A stretch of 64,000 bases of DNA from CAVZVZ01 sp963778895 (GTDB lineage Bacteria; Actinomycetota; Acidimicrobiia; Acidimicrobiales; Acidimicrobilacustridaceae), in assembly GCA_963778895.1 (NCBI GenBank), contig CAVZVZ010000005.1:496001-560000 (forward strand). The letters run 5' to 3'. Below are positions 29,080 to 37,710 of this stretch, piece by piece (positions within the stretch are counted from its first letter, which is position 1; each line of letters starts with the position of its first letter). The position numbers and the translations under genes were made by a program. The notes under the pieces are model-generated. The model did not search any database, was not told the origin of the DNA, and saw nothing but the letters and a program-made list of their open reading frames with translations.

Positions 29080-29775
29080 TCAGCTGGGGTCCGAGGGATC
29101 GACGAGGCGGTAACCCACGCCGGGCTCGGCGACGAGCCGGGGGCGCTCCGCGTCGTCCTGGAGCTTCTTGCGGAGGTTGCTGGCGTAGACCCGCACGTAC
29201 TGGGTCTCCGAGCCGTACTCCGGCCCCCAGACCTCTTGCAGGATCGCCCGATGGGTGAGCACCCGACCGGGCCAGCGCGCGAGCAACGCGAGCAACGCGA
29301 ACTCTTTCGGCGTGAGCTCCACGCCCCGATCGCCGACGCGTACCGCGTGCCGACCGACGTCCACGACGAGGTCGCCGACGGTCAGGACGGATTGGTCGGG
29401 CCCGGTCGGCCGCTGTTCGTGATGGCGGAGCGCCACCCGAATCCGCGCCAGCAGCTCGGGCATCGAGAACGGCTTGGTCACGTAGTCGTCGGCACCCACG
29501 TCGAGCGCGTGGACCTTGCGCATGTCGTCGGAGTCGGCGGACAGCACGATGATCGGCACCGTGGTCCACTCACGGACACGCTCGCAGACCTCGAGACCGT
29601 CGATGTCGGGCAGGCCCAGGTCGAGCACGACCACATCGGGCGCCTCGATCGCGATCATCGAGATGGCGTCCTCGCCGGTGGTCGCCGTGACCACCTCGTA
29701 GCCGCGGGCGAGCAAGTTGGCCCGAACCACGCGCAAGATCGCCGGCTCATCATCGATGACGAGAACCCGGGTCAC
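29080..29775 (-). CDS. OmpR/KdpE-type response regulator
   Basis: A 231-residue two-component regulator. The receiver domain has acidic residues Asp9/Asp10 ('VLVIDDEPAILRVV'), phospho-acceptor Asp52 ('VVLDLGLPDIDGLEV') and Lys101 ('DDYVTKPF'). The C-terminal winged helix is OmpR-like ('ELTPKEFALLALLARWPGRV', 'VRVYASNLRKKLQDD'). Overall it resembles KdpE. The GTG at 29775 fits the receiver start. No histidine kinase gene is adjacent. It is divergent from the KimA-type potassium importer gene (122-bp gap), so regulation of potassium uptake is a reasonable inference. mfd lies 42 bases downstream. Confidence 0.9.
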   Translation of the reverse strand: MTRVLVIDDEPAILRVVRANLLARGYEVVTATTGEDAISMIAIEAPDVVVLDLGLPDIDGLEVCERVREWTTVPIIVLSADSDDMRKVHALDVGADDYVTKPFSMPELLARIRVALRHHEQRPTGPDQSVLTVGDLVVDVGRHAVRVGDRGVELTPKEFALLALLARWPGRVLTHRAILQEVWGPEYGSETQYVRVYASNLRKKLQDDAERPRLVAEPGVGYRLVDPSDPS

Positions 29776-29897
29776 TGCTTGGACTTCCCTGGTGGCACGG
29801 GGCAAGTGAACAACATCGGCAAAGTCTTTACGCGTTCTTAGCAGCCCACGCGCGGGCTTTGAGCCCTTCTTGACAGGGTCGGCGGTTCGCTTGCTGC

Positions 29898-31946
29898 ATG
29901 GCCCTACCTGCGGAGACCTCCGAGGCCAGCGCACCCAGCCAGCCGTCGGTCAGCCCACCTGTTCCGATCGCCCCCACCCCGGCGGGGCCCAAGCCGATTC
30001 CTGTCTCCCACCACCCGGAGCTGCCCGAGACCCGCCGGTTCCGCATCAAGAACCGGATGCTCGGCCGCGCCCTCGACACGGATCAGCTGGCCCACGAGCG
30101 CCTCGGCAAGCCCACGGCCCTCGCCGTGTTCGCGAGCGACGACCTGTCGTCGACGGCGTACGCCTCCGAGGAGATCCTTCGCATCCTCGTGCCGGTGGTC
30201 GGGATCGCAGCCATCGGCTACCTGCGTGCCGTAGTCACCGCCGCATCACGCTGGCCGATGATCTTCGTCTCTGGTCGTGTTGGTGTTCAGCTACCGCCAG
30301 ACGATCAAGGCCTACCCATCGGCCGGTGGCGCGTACATCGTCACCAAGGACAATCTCGGGCCTGCTGCCCGCGCAGGTCGCCGGCGTCGCGTTGCTGACC
30401 GACTACATCCTCACGGTGTCGGTCTCGGTCTCCGCCGGCGTGGCGGCCATGTACTCGGTCTTCACCGGCCTCTACCCGTGCCGGGTACCGATCGCTCTGG
30501 TGTTCATCGCGATCATCGCGTGGGGCAACCTCCGCGGCGTGAAGGAGTCGGGTCGGCTCTTCGCCGTACCGACGTACGGCTTTCTCGTCTCGATGTTCCT
30601 CATGATCGGCGTCGGCGTGTGGAAAGCGGTGTTCGGCGGCGGCCTCCAGCCGGTGCCACTCGACCAAGCCCAGCAGGCGACCCTCGCCGCGACCGGCACG
30701 GTCGGGCTGTTCCTGCTGCTCCACGCGTTCGCGTCCGGCGGTGCGGCCATGACCGGAGTCGAGGCGATCTCGAATGGCGTGCCCGCGTTCAAGGCTCCCG
30801 GAATGGAAGAACGCTCGGTCGACCCTCACGGTCATGGGCATCTCGCCTCGGCGTCATGTTCCTCGGCATCTCGTGGCTGGCCTCCACGCTGCAGGTGGTC
30901 CCCGAGGAGCAAAAGACGGTCATCGTCGCAAGTCGCCCAAGCGGTCTACGGCAGTGGCACGTGTCGGCCATCTGCTGTTCCTGTTCACGCAGGCCGCCAC
31001 GATGATGATCCTCGTGCTCGCGGCCAACACCAGCTTTGCCGACTTCCCGCGGCTCGCCAGCTTCCACGCCGACGACGCCTTCATGCCGAAGCAATTGACC
31101 AAACGCGGGCATCGGCTGGTGTTCTCGAACGGCATCATCGCGCTGGCCATCGCGGCCGCGTTCCTCGTCGTCCTCCTGCAAGCGGATGTGTCCAAGCTGA
31201 TCCCGCTCTACGCCATCGGCGTCTTCACCTCCTTCACCTTGTCGCAGGCCGGCATGGCCAAGCGTCACCTCCGCATTCGTGAGCCCAAGTGGCAGCTCGG
31301 CTTGTTCATCAACGGCCTGGGCGCGTTCGCAACGGGCGTCGTCACGATCGTCATCGCGGTCACCAAGTTCACCCACGGAGCGTGGGTGATCATGATCCTG
31401 GTGCCGGTGATGGTGTTCGTGCTGGTGCGCCTCAACCGGCAGTACGAGTCGGAGAAGGAAGAACTGGCCCAGGACGCTCGCGACGCCGTCGAGGCGCGTG
31501 TGCTGCGCCGCCATGTCGTGTTGGTCTTGGTCAGTGCCATCGATCGCAGCATCGCCCGCGCCATCCAGTACGCACGAGCCCTGACGCCCGACGACTTGCG
31601 GGCCGTGCACATCGCGGTCGACCCGGATCACGCCGAAGAGCTCGCCGAGGAGTGGTCACGCCTGGGCCTCGAGCGCTTCCCGCTCGAGCTCGTCGAGTGC
31701 CCCGATCGCCGGATCAACCGCACCATCCTCGAGTTGGTCGCCGAGGCGGCCGACGACGGGCAGACCGAGGTGACGGTGCTGGTGCCCCGCCGCGAGTACC
31801 GCCGGATCTGGCACCGACTGCTGCACGACCGCACCTCGGACTCGATTGCCCGGACCCTGTCGGACGTGCCCCATGCCAACGTCACCTTCGTGCCGTACCA
31901 CCTCGGCACCAAGGCTCGCACCGAAGCCGAGGAGGTTTCGTCGTGA
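29898..31946 (+). CDS. KimA-type potassium importer (APC fold), several frameshifts
   Basis: About 680 residues, closely parallel to Bacillus KimA/YdaO: 'LAVFASDDLSSTAYASEEIL', 'VLVFSYRQTIKAYPSAGGAY', 'LLTDYILTVSVSVSAG', 'WGNLRGVKESGR', 'AFASGGAAMTGVEAISNGVP', 'MILVLAANTSFADFPRLASF', 'LIPLYAIGVFTSFTLSQAGM', then a cytoplasmic USP-like C-terminal domain ('VVLVLVSAIDRSIARAIQYA'). KimA imports K+ by proton symport and is inhibited by c-di-AMP. The reading frame changes near 30232, 30270, 30361, 30820, 30930 and 30957, always by single-base steps that preserve conserved blocks, so consensus errors are likely. The start is supported by the conserved N-terminal region. It overlaps the OB-fold gene (GTGA). 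Confidence 0.82.
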
Positions 31947-32284
31947 AGCTGTTGAGCCGACGCAAGAAAGCGGCTGCCCCCGCGGTCGCGGCGACACCGT
32001 CGCCGGCGGAGGACGCGATCCCGATCGCCGAATGTGTCTGGCGGGAACCGGCTCGCGTGGTTGGCCGCGTGCGATCCATTCGCGTCCATCCGTGGGCCGG
32101 CAAGGTCGCCACGCTCGAGTGCGTGATCGTCGACGAGACCGGCGGCATGCAGCTGATCTTCCTCGGGCGACGCAACGTCGGCGGCATCAAGCTGGGCGCG
32201 ATGGTGGTCGCCGAGGGCACCGTGGTCGAGCGCCACGGCCATCTGGCCCTTCTGAACCCGATCTACGAGCTGTTGGCTTCCTGA
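31943..32284 (+). CDS. OB-fold nucleic acid binding domain protein
   Basis: A 113-residue protein: basic N-terminus ('KLLSRRKKAAAP'), an Ala/Pro linker, then an OB fold ('ARVVGRVRSIRVHPWAGKVA', 'LECVIVDETGGMQLIFLGRR', 'IKLGAMVVAEGTVVERHGHL', 'LLNPIYELL'). Its GTG overlaps the permease stop. In mycobacteria an APC permease and an OB-fold protein of this kind also occur together (Rv2690c-Rv2694c region), so the association is conserved. Whether it binds nucleic acid or acts in potassium homeostasis is unknown. It overlaps the pth 3' end by 22 bases. Confidence 0.82.
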   Translation: MKLLSRRKKAAAPAVAATPSPAEDAIPIAECVWREPARVVGRVRSIRVHPWAGKVATLECVIVDETGGMQLIFLGRRNVGGIKLGAMVVAEGTVVERHGHLALLNPIYELLAS

Positions 32285-32913
32285 TCTGACGCATCGGACG
32301 CGTTGAATCGCGTCATCGCCGCGTCGGGCCCCTCGCGGAGGATCGCCTCGACGGCGTCGGCGGCCCGTTCGACCATCTGGGCCAGCACGGCCTGATCGCT
32401 GCGGCTCGGCCGCTTCAACACGTGGTCGGCGCCCTGTTCCTTCGTCGGCGGCTTGCCGACGCCGATCCGGATGCGTACGAACTCGTCACTGTGGAGATGG
32501 GACTTGATCGATCGCAGACCGTTGTGGCCGGCGAGCCCGCCGCCGAGCTTGACCTTCAGGCGCCCCAGCGGCAGATCGAGCTCGTCGTGCACGATGACGA
32601 GCTGTTGCAGATCGTCGATCCCGAACCGCCGAACCAACGGGGCGACCGACTGGCCGCTCTCGTTCATGTAGGTCTGCGGCTGCGCCAGCGCCACCCGGCG
32701 ACCGTCGATGCGCACCTCGTCGACGAGCGCCCGCTCCTTGCCCTTGCGGAGCTTGCCGCCATGACGCTCGACGAGCAGATCGACGACGTCGAAGCCGACG
32801 TTGTGGCGACTCTGGGCGTACTCCGCGCCAGGGTTACCCAGGCCGACGACCAGGAGATCGGCGGGCGTGCCGCGGCGCGCTTCGCGCTCGGACGATCGGC
32901 GCAACGCAGCCAT
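32263..32913 (-). CDS. pth: Peptidyl-tRNA hydrolase
   Basis: A 216-residue Pth that recycles peptidyl-tRNAs released from ribosomes. Landmarks: 'LLVVGLGNPGAEYAQSRHNV' (catalytic His in the RHNVG block), 'PQTYMNESGQSV', 'VIVHDELDLPLGRLKVKLGG' and 'GLAGHNGLRSI'. It has about 15 extra N-terminal residues before the conserved region, so a later start is possible. It is downstream of rplY (35-base gap) in the prs-rplY-pth order typical of actinobacteria. Confidence 0.95.
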   Translation of the reverse strand: MAALRRSSEREARRGTPADLLVVGLGNPGAEYAQSRHNVGFDVVDLLVERHGGKLRKGKERALVDEVRIDGRRVALAQPQTYMNESGQSVAPLVRRFGIDDLQQLVIVHDELDLPLGRLKVKLGGGLAGHNGLRSIKSHLHSDEFVRIRIGVGKPPTKEQGADHVLKRPSRSDQAVLAQMVERAADAVEAILREGPDAAMTRFNASDASDQEANSS

Positions 32914-32948
32914 CAGCGATGTCGACGCGGGAACAACCGCGTCGCGGG

Positions 32949-33620
32949 TTACTCGCCGCCTTCGGACGAATCGCCAGAGGCCTCGCCGTCGGCCGACGCC
33001 TCGGCACCTTCGCCCTCGGCCCCCTCTTCGCCCTCGACGCCCTCGCCCTCTTCGGACTCGGCGCTGAAGCGGGTGGCGACACCGGACACGATGGCGGCCT
33101 CGGGATCGACGTCGGTGGTGACGCCGTCGGGCAGCACGAGCTCGCTCACGGTGATCGACGTACCGACCGTGAGGTCGGTGATGTCGACCTCGAAGTGCGA
33201 CGGGATGTCGGCGGGCTTCGTCATCACCGTGATCGACTTCATCGACTGCTCGGCGATGCCGCGGTTGTTCTCGACCTCTTTGGCCTCACCGACGATCATG
33301 ATCGGGACGTCGACGGCCACGGTGACGTTCGGATCCACGCGGAGGAAGTCGACGTGCAGCACGTCGCGACGAACCGGATCACGCTGCAGGTCCTTGATGA
33401 TCGTGAGGTCCTTCTGCCCGTCGTACTCCAGCGTGACGAGGGCGTTGGCCCCAGCCTCGGTGGTGAGCGCACGACGCAGCTCGGGCCAGGCGACGGTGAC
33501 GGCGACCGGGTCGTTGCCGAGGCCGTAGACCACGCCCGGCACCTGGCCGTCACGGCGCAGGCGGTTGGTCGAGCGCGAGCCGGCGGGGCGGCCGGTTTGT
33601 GCGGTCAGCGTGACATCCAT
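32949..33620 (-). CDS. rplY: 50S ribosomal protein L25/general stress protein Ctc (bL25)
   Basis: A 223-residue long-form bL25 that binds 5S rRNA. The N-terminal domain ('VTLTAQTGRPAGSRSTNRLR', 'GQVPGVVYGLGNDPVAVTV', 'KDLTIIKDLQRDPVRRDVLH', 'VDFLRVDPN') is followed by the TL5/Ctc C-terminal domain and an acidic, Glu/Gly/Ala-rich tail of about 35 residues. Its start is 59 bases downstream of the prs stop; a GGAG-type ribosome binding site precedes it on the minus strand (GGAGCC just upstream of the ATG). Confidence 0.95.
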   Translation of the reverse strand: MDVTLTAQTGRPAGSRSTNRLRRDGQVPGVVYGLGNDPVAVTVAWPELRRALTTEAGANALVTLEYDGQKDLTIIKDLQRDPVRRDVLHVDFLRVDPNVTVAVDVPIMIVGEAKEVENNRGIAEQSMKSITVMTKPADIPSHFEVDITDLTVGTSITVSELVLPDGVTTDVDPEAAIVSGVATRFSAESEEGEGVEGEEGAEGEGAEASADGEASGDSSEGGE

Positions 33621-33679
33621 CGGTGGCTCCTGGACTTCTGAGAACGGCCTGCCATGCTACCGGCTGGGCCCCAGAGCAG

Positions 33680-34672
33680 CTAACTGAGGTTGGCGCCGCC
33701 GAAGATCTCGCTCACGGACGTGTCCTCGAACACGGCGTCGATGGCGTCGGCGATGATCCCCGACACCGAGAGCACCTCGATCTTGTCGATCTGCTTCTCG
33801 GGGGGCAGGGGCAGGGTGTTCGTGACCACGACCTTCGAGATCGCCGAGTTCTTGAGGCGGTCGATCGCCGGGCCGCTGAACACGCCGTGCGTCGCGGCGG
33901 CGTAAACGGAGGTGGCGCCCTTCTCGACCAGGAGCTCGGCGCCGGCGACGATCGTGCCGGCCGTGTCGATCATGTCGTCGATGAGCACGCAGACCCGACC
34001 GTCGACCTCGCCGACGACGTCGCGCGCTTCGACCTGGTTCTTGGCCCCGCGCACCCGGCGCTTGTGCACGATGGCCAAATCGGCGCTGAGGTGGTTCGCG
34101 TAACGCTCGGCGACCTTCACTCGACCCGCGTCGGGCGAGACGACGACGAGCTCCTCACCCAGACCCGAGAGGTACTCGACCAACACCGGCATGGCGACCA
34201 GGTGATCGACCGGCCCGTCGAAGAAGCCCTGGATCTGTCCGCTGTGCAGATCGACGCTGATGATGCGCGACGCCCCGGCGGTCTTGAACATGTTGGCCAC
34301 GAGCTTCGCCGTGATCGGCTCGCGGCCCTCGGACTTCCGATCCTGCCGGGAGTAGCCGTAGTACGGGCACACGACCGTGATGCGCTTGGCCGACCCGCGT
34401 TGCGCGGCGTCGACCATGATCAACTGCTCCATCAACGCGTCGTTGAGTGAGAGGTCTTCGGTGGCGGAGTGCGTCTGGATGATGAACACGTCCGTGCCGC
34501 GTACCGATTCGGCGAAGCGACAGTGCAGCTCACCGTTCGCGAACTCGGCGAGATTCGGCTCACCCAGCGGAACGCCGAGCGACTCCGCGATCTCCTCGGC
34601 GAGCGGTAGATGGGCTCGACCCGACACGAGGAAGATGCGCTTCTTCGGCACGAAATCCATCTGGTTGCTCAC
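33680..34672 (-). CDS. prs: Ribose-phosphate pyrophosphokinase
   Basis: A 330-residue enzyme that makes PRPP from ribose 5-phosphate and ATP for purine, pyrimidine, His and Trp synthesis. Landmarks: 'RIFLVSGRAHLPLAEEIAES', 'FANGELHCRFAESVRGTDVF', 'VCPYYGYSRQDRKSEGREPI', 'RIISVDLHSGQIQGFFDGPV', 'VVVSPDAGRVKVAERYANHL' and the PRPP loop 'VCVLIDDMIDTAGTI'. GTG start at 34672, 9 bases after the glmU stop; a GGGG stretch at that stop can serve as its ribosome binding site. Co-transcribed with glmU. Confidence 0.97.
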   Translation of the reverse strand: MSNQMDFVPKKRIFLVSGRAHLPLAEEIAESLGVPLGEPNLAEFANGELHCRFAESVRGTDVFIIQTHSATEDLSLNDALMEQLIMVDAAQRGSAKRITVVCPYYGYSRQDRKSEGREPITAKLVANMFKTAGASRIISVDLHSGQIQGFFDGPVDHLVAMPVLVEYLSGLGEELVVVSPDAGRVKVAERYANHLSADLAIVHKRRVRGAKNQVEARDVVGEVDGRVCVLIDDMIDTAGTIVAGAELLVEKGATSVYAAATHGVFSGPAIDRLKNSAISKVVVTNTLPLPPEKQIDKIEVLSVSGIIADAIDAVFEDTSVSEIFGGANLS

Positions 34673-34681
34673 GCGTTTCCC

Positions 34682-35782
34682 CTAGCCGGCGTCGTCGCTG
34701 GTAGCAGTGTAGAACGCGCCGGTACGGGCATCGGACGGGATCTGCGAACCCGGCTCCAGCACGGCGAACGGTCCGACTTGGGCGCGGTCGCCGATTTCGG
34801 CGTCCCGGCCCACGGTCTGTTCGACCCGAGCACCAGCGCCGACCACGCAGTCGACCAGTCGGGTGTCGGGACCGAGCTCGGCACCCGCGCCCACCACGCA
34901 GCGCCCCTGCAGCATCGTGCCCGGGAAGAGGGTCACGTCGGTCGAGAGCTGGACGGTCGCATCGATGTAGGTGCGCACCGGGTCGAGCATCGTGACACCC
35001 CGCTGGAGCCACACCGTGTTGGTCCGCTTCCGAAGCTCGGCCTCGGCGACCGACAGCTGCACGCGGTCGTTCACGCCTTGGGTCTCGACGGGATCGTCGG
35101 CCACCACCGATACGACCGGATAGCCGGCGTCGTACAACACTTCGACCACGTCGGTGAGGTAGTACTCGCCTTGCGCGTTCTCGGGACTCAACCGACGAAG
35201 CGCCGGCGCGAGCAGCGAACGTCGGAAGCAGTAGATCGACGTGTTGACCTCGTCGATGGCGCGCTCGTCGTCGGTCGCGTCGGATTCCTCGACGATCCTG
35301 CGCACGCGATCGTCCTTGCCGCGCACCACGCGGCCGTAGCCGCGCGGATCATCGACACGGGCCGTCAGCAACGTGCACGCGGCGTCGGTGTCGCGATGAT
35401 GCGCGAGCAACCGGGCCACCGTTTCGGGTCGCAGCAATGGTGTGTCGCCCGGCAGCACGAGGACATCGCCGTCGTCGAGGTCGTCGTCGGGGAACGAGGT
35501 GAGGCCCACGCTCGTGGCGTCACCGGTGCCTCGCTGCACGTGTTGTTCGACGAAGTCGAGGATCACGTCCGGCGCTTCCTCTTGCACGGTCTTGGTGACG
35601 CGCTCGGCACCGTGACCAACCACCACGACGACCCGGCCCACCGAGACCTCGCCCAGAGCGTCGAGCACGTACAGCAACATGGCCCGGCCACACAGCAGAT
35701 GTAGCGGCTTCGGTCGGTTCGACCGCATGCGAACGCCCTCACCCGCGGCCAGCACAATCGCCGAAGTAGACCGATCCTCCAT
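34682..35782 (-). CDS. glmU: GlmU-type UDP-GlcNAc pyrophosphorylase with shortened acetyltransferase domain
   Basis: A 366-residue protein where usual GlmU is about 450-490. The uridylyltransferase domain is complete: 'IVLAAGEGVRMRSNRPKPLH', 'VVVGHGAERVTKTV', 'QRGTGDATSVGL', 'VLPGDTPLLRPETV', 'IDEVNTSIYCFRRSLL', 'GEYYLTDVVEVLY'. The left-handed beta-helix starts ('GVTMLDPVRTYIDATVQLST', 'TMLQGRCVVGAGAELGP') but ends at 'GPFAVLEPGSQIPSDARTGA', just where the family continues with the acetyl-CoA and catalytic His region. No other frame downstream resumes it before prs. It can thus probably uridylylate GlcNAc-1-P but not acetylate GlcN-1-P. It is separated by 75 bp from tRNA-Gln, transcribed the other way. 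Confidence 0.85.
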   Translation of the reverse strand: MEDRSTSAIVLAAGEGVRMRSNRPKPLHLLCGRAMLLYVLDALGEVSVGRVVVVVGHGAERVTKTVQEEAPDVILDFVEQHVQRGTGDATSVGLTSFPDDDLDDGDVLVLPGDTPLLRPETVARLLAHHRDTDAACTLLTARVDDPRGYGRVVRGKDDRVRRIVEESDATDDERAIDEVNTSIYCFRRSLLAPALRRLSPENAQGEYYLTDVVEVLYDAGYPVVSVVADDPVETQGVNDRVQLSVAEAELRKRTNTVWLQRGVTMLDPVRTYIDATVQLSTDVTLFPGTMLQGRCVVGAGAELGPDTRLVDCVVGAGARVEQTVGRDAEIGDRAQVGPFAVLEPGSQIPSDARTGAFYTATSDDAG

Positions 35783-35857
35783 GCTCTGCGGTTCCTTTCG
35801 CGAACGATGTTCTCAGAACTGTTCTACCTGGGGCGGACGCTAGGGTCTAGGACACTG

Positions 35858-35929
35858 TCGGGGGTGATGTAATAGGCAACATGCGAGGTTTTGGTCCTCG
35901 TCTTCGGGGTTCGAGTCCCTGCCCCCGAG
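35858..35929 (+). tRNA. tRNA-Gln (anticodon TTG)
   Basis: The 5' TCGGGGG pairs with the 3' CCCCCGA. The anticodon arm CGAGG-TTTTGGT-CCTCG gives TTG. The T arm GGGGTTCGAGTCCCT is intact. The discriminator is G and no CCA is encoded. tRNA-Gln beside glmU is also the mycobacterial arrangement. Confidence 0.94.
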
Positions 35930-35989
35930 CGGCGGCGGTCCCTGGCGGTTGGTGCAGGTCCCGGTGATACCGCTAAGGTCCCCCGCGCC

Positions 35990-36091
35990 ATGGGTTCGTT
36001 GATCAAGAAGCGCCGTAAGCGCATGCGGAAGAAGAAGCACAAGAAGATGCTGAAGCGCACGCGCTTCCAGCGCCGCGCCGCGGGCAAGTAA
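35990..36091 (+). CDS. Mini ribosomal protein bS22 (AURKAIP1/COX24-type, 33 residues)
   Basis: Encodes 33 residues: '[20 protein letters not shown]' followed by '[13 protein letters not shown]'. This is the short Lys/Arg-rich protein found in actinobacterial small ribosomal subunits (bS22; Rv0500B-like, [17 protein letters not shown]...), related to the mitochondrial AURKAIP1/COX24 domain. More than half the residues are basic, consistent with rRNA binding. The ATG lies 60 bases after tRNA-Gln. It is convergent with ispE. Confidence 0.9.
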   Translation: MGSLIKKRRKRMRKKKHKKMLKRTRFQRRAAGK

Positions 36092-36103
36092 CGACCCCGA
36101 CGG

Positions 36104-36853
36104 TCACCGTCGCTGGGCCAGTCCTCGCCGGTCGCCGGCAGCCGCCTGACCACCACGCGGCCCTCGCCAGGAAACGCTCCCTCGACGAACCACGTCGAAC
36201 CGCTGCCGGCCAAGCGCGGCGTCTTGCCCGTCGCTCGCGCCAGCGCGTCCCGGTAGGTAGCCAGCTCGGGCCGCACGTCCAGCGCGGCCGCCTCGAGGTC
36301 GTTGCCGGCGCCCTCGCCCTCCAAATGGGGTGCACCGAGCCGATCCCACGCCCGATAGACCTCGGCCGTCGAGCAGCCGAAGGGCGGCGTCAACAGCGTG
36401 AGCTCCCCTGCGACGAACGGCAGGGGCTCCACCACCTCGCCGATGCCCCGCACGACGGCCCGGCCCCCGACGAGGCAGAACGGCACGTCGGCTCCGATGG
36501 TGGCGGCCCGCTCGAGGTCCCCTTCACCGGCCCAGCGCAGCACGGCCGCCGCATCGGCCGAACCTCCGCCCAGGCCCGCTCCCGGCGGGATCACCTTCTC
36601 GAGTCGGACATGCGGCCCGGCGACCGGCCAGCTCGAGGGCCCGGCGAACGAGGTTGTCACCGTCGGTCGGCACCGCCCGGTCATCGTCGGTGACCACCTC
36701 CAAGCCGTCGCCGTCGGACACGACCAGTCGGTCGCACCAGTCGACGGTGACCATCTCGGCCTCGATCAGGTGATAGCCGTCGTCGCGGACGCCGGTGACC
36801 CGCAACGAGAGCGTGACCTTGGCCGGTGCGGTGAGGGTGACGGGTTCGGCCAT
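36104..36853 (-). CDS. ispE: 4-diphosphocytidyl-2-C-methyl-D-erythritol kinase, +1 frameshift; 3' end uncertain
   Basis: GHMP kinase of the MEP isoprenoid pathway that phosphorylates CDP-ME. The N-terminus '[20 protein letters not shown]' with '[17 protein letters not shown]' holds the conserved Lys and Tyr-His. After about residue 77 the frame shifts (one extra G near 36633) into '[20 protein letters not shown]', the ATP-binding GLGGGS(A)DAA loop, then '[20 protein letters not shown]' and '[14 protein letters not shown]'. Read literally, this frame runs on antisense through bS22 and the tRNA, which is implausible. A stop at 36104 in the neighbouring frame gives a normal length of about 250. 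rsmA follows 10 bases downstream. Confidence 0.85.
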
Positions 36854-36863
36854 CGCCGGGAGC

Positions 36864-37685
36864 CTACGGGGCCGCCGTGACCGCCTCGGTCAGCCGCCCC
36901 CACGCCTCGACGTCGAGCTCCTCGGGGCGGGCGTCGGGCGCCACGGCCGCCCGCTCGAACTGCTCGGCGGTGACTCGGGCGTCGAGGGACCGCCGCAGCA
37001 TCTTGCGGCGCTGGCCGAACGCGGTGCGCACCAACGAGAAGAGCGTGTCGGCATCGGCCGGCACGGCCGGCTCGGCGCGGCGCGTGATGCGCACCAGGAC
37101 GGATTCGACGCGGGGTCGGGGAACGAACACGTTCGGCCCCACCCTTCCCACCACCTCGGCACGCGCCCAGTAGTCGACCTTCACCGACGGGATGCCGTAG
37201 GCGTCGTCACCCGCGTGCGCCGCCAGACGTTCACCCGCCTCGCGCTGCACCATCACCAACAGCCGCTCGATCTTCGGAACACCGTCGAGCAGATCGAGCA
37301 CGAGCGGGGTCGCGATGTTGTACGGAAGGTTGGCCACGAGCGTCCATGTCGGCGCGTCGGCCAGCAGCGCGTCCCAGTCGAGCCGAGTCGCATCGCCTTC
37401 GATGACTCGCACCCCTTGCGGTTCGACCGTCGCCCGAAGCAGCGGCGTGAGATACCGGTCGATCTCCACTGCCGTCACGGACGCCCCCGTCTCGGCCAGC
37501 GCGAGCGTGAGCGAGCCGAGGCCGGCCCCGATCTCGACCACCGGATCGCCCGGACCGATCTGGGCCAAGCGGGCGATGCGCCGGACGGTGTTGGGATCGG
37601 CGACGAAGTTCTGACCGAGGGCGCGGCTCGGCCGCAGACCTTGCGCGGTCAGCGCTTCGTTGATCTGTGTCCGGCTGAGCGTCAC
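36864..37685 (-). CDS. rsmA: 16S rRNA (adenine1518/1519-N6) dimethyltransferase
   Basis: A 273-residue KsgA family enzyme that dimethylates two adjacent adenosines in helix 45 of 16S rRNA. Landmarks: 'LRPSRALGQNFVADPNTVRR', SAM loop 'VVEIGAGLGSLTLALAETGA', 'VTAVEIDRYL', and the catalytic 'LVANLPYNIATPLVLDLLDG'. The C-terminal part ('VRTAFGQRRKMLRRSLDAR') is typical. It lies between rpf (25-base gap) and ispE, the order tatD-rpf-rsmA-ispE known from actinobacteria. Confidence 0.96.
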   Translation of the reverse strand: MTLSRTQINEALTAQGLRPSRALGQNFVADPNTVRRIARLAQIGPGDPVVEIGAGLGSLTLALAETGASVTAVEIDRYLTPLLRATVEPQGVRVIEGDATRLDWDALLADAPTWTLVANLPYNIATPLVLDLLDGVPKIERLLVMVQREAGERLAAHAGDDAYGIPSVKVDYWARAEVVGRVGPNVFVPRPRVESVLVRITRRAEPAVPADADTLFSLVRTAFGQRRKMLRRSLDARVTAEQFERAAVAPDARPEELDVEAWGRLTEAVTAAP

Positions 37686-37710
37686 CGCATCAGCTTGCCC
37701 GGCCGGGGAA

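Noticed and set aside
29898..31946. Programmed frameshifting in the KimA-type gene
   Set aside because: Six shifts at unrelated sites without a common slippery sequence or structure; the same kind of indel occurs in many unrelated genes nearby, which points to consensus errors.
35824..36100. C-terminal extension of ispE running through bS22 and tRNA-Gln on the opposite strand
   Set aside because: It would add about 90 residues antisense to a tRNA and a ribosomal protein gene; a stop near 36104 in the adjacent frame gives normal IspE length.
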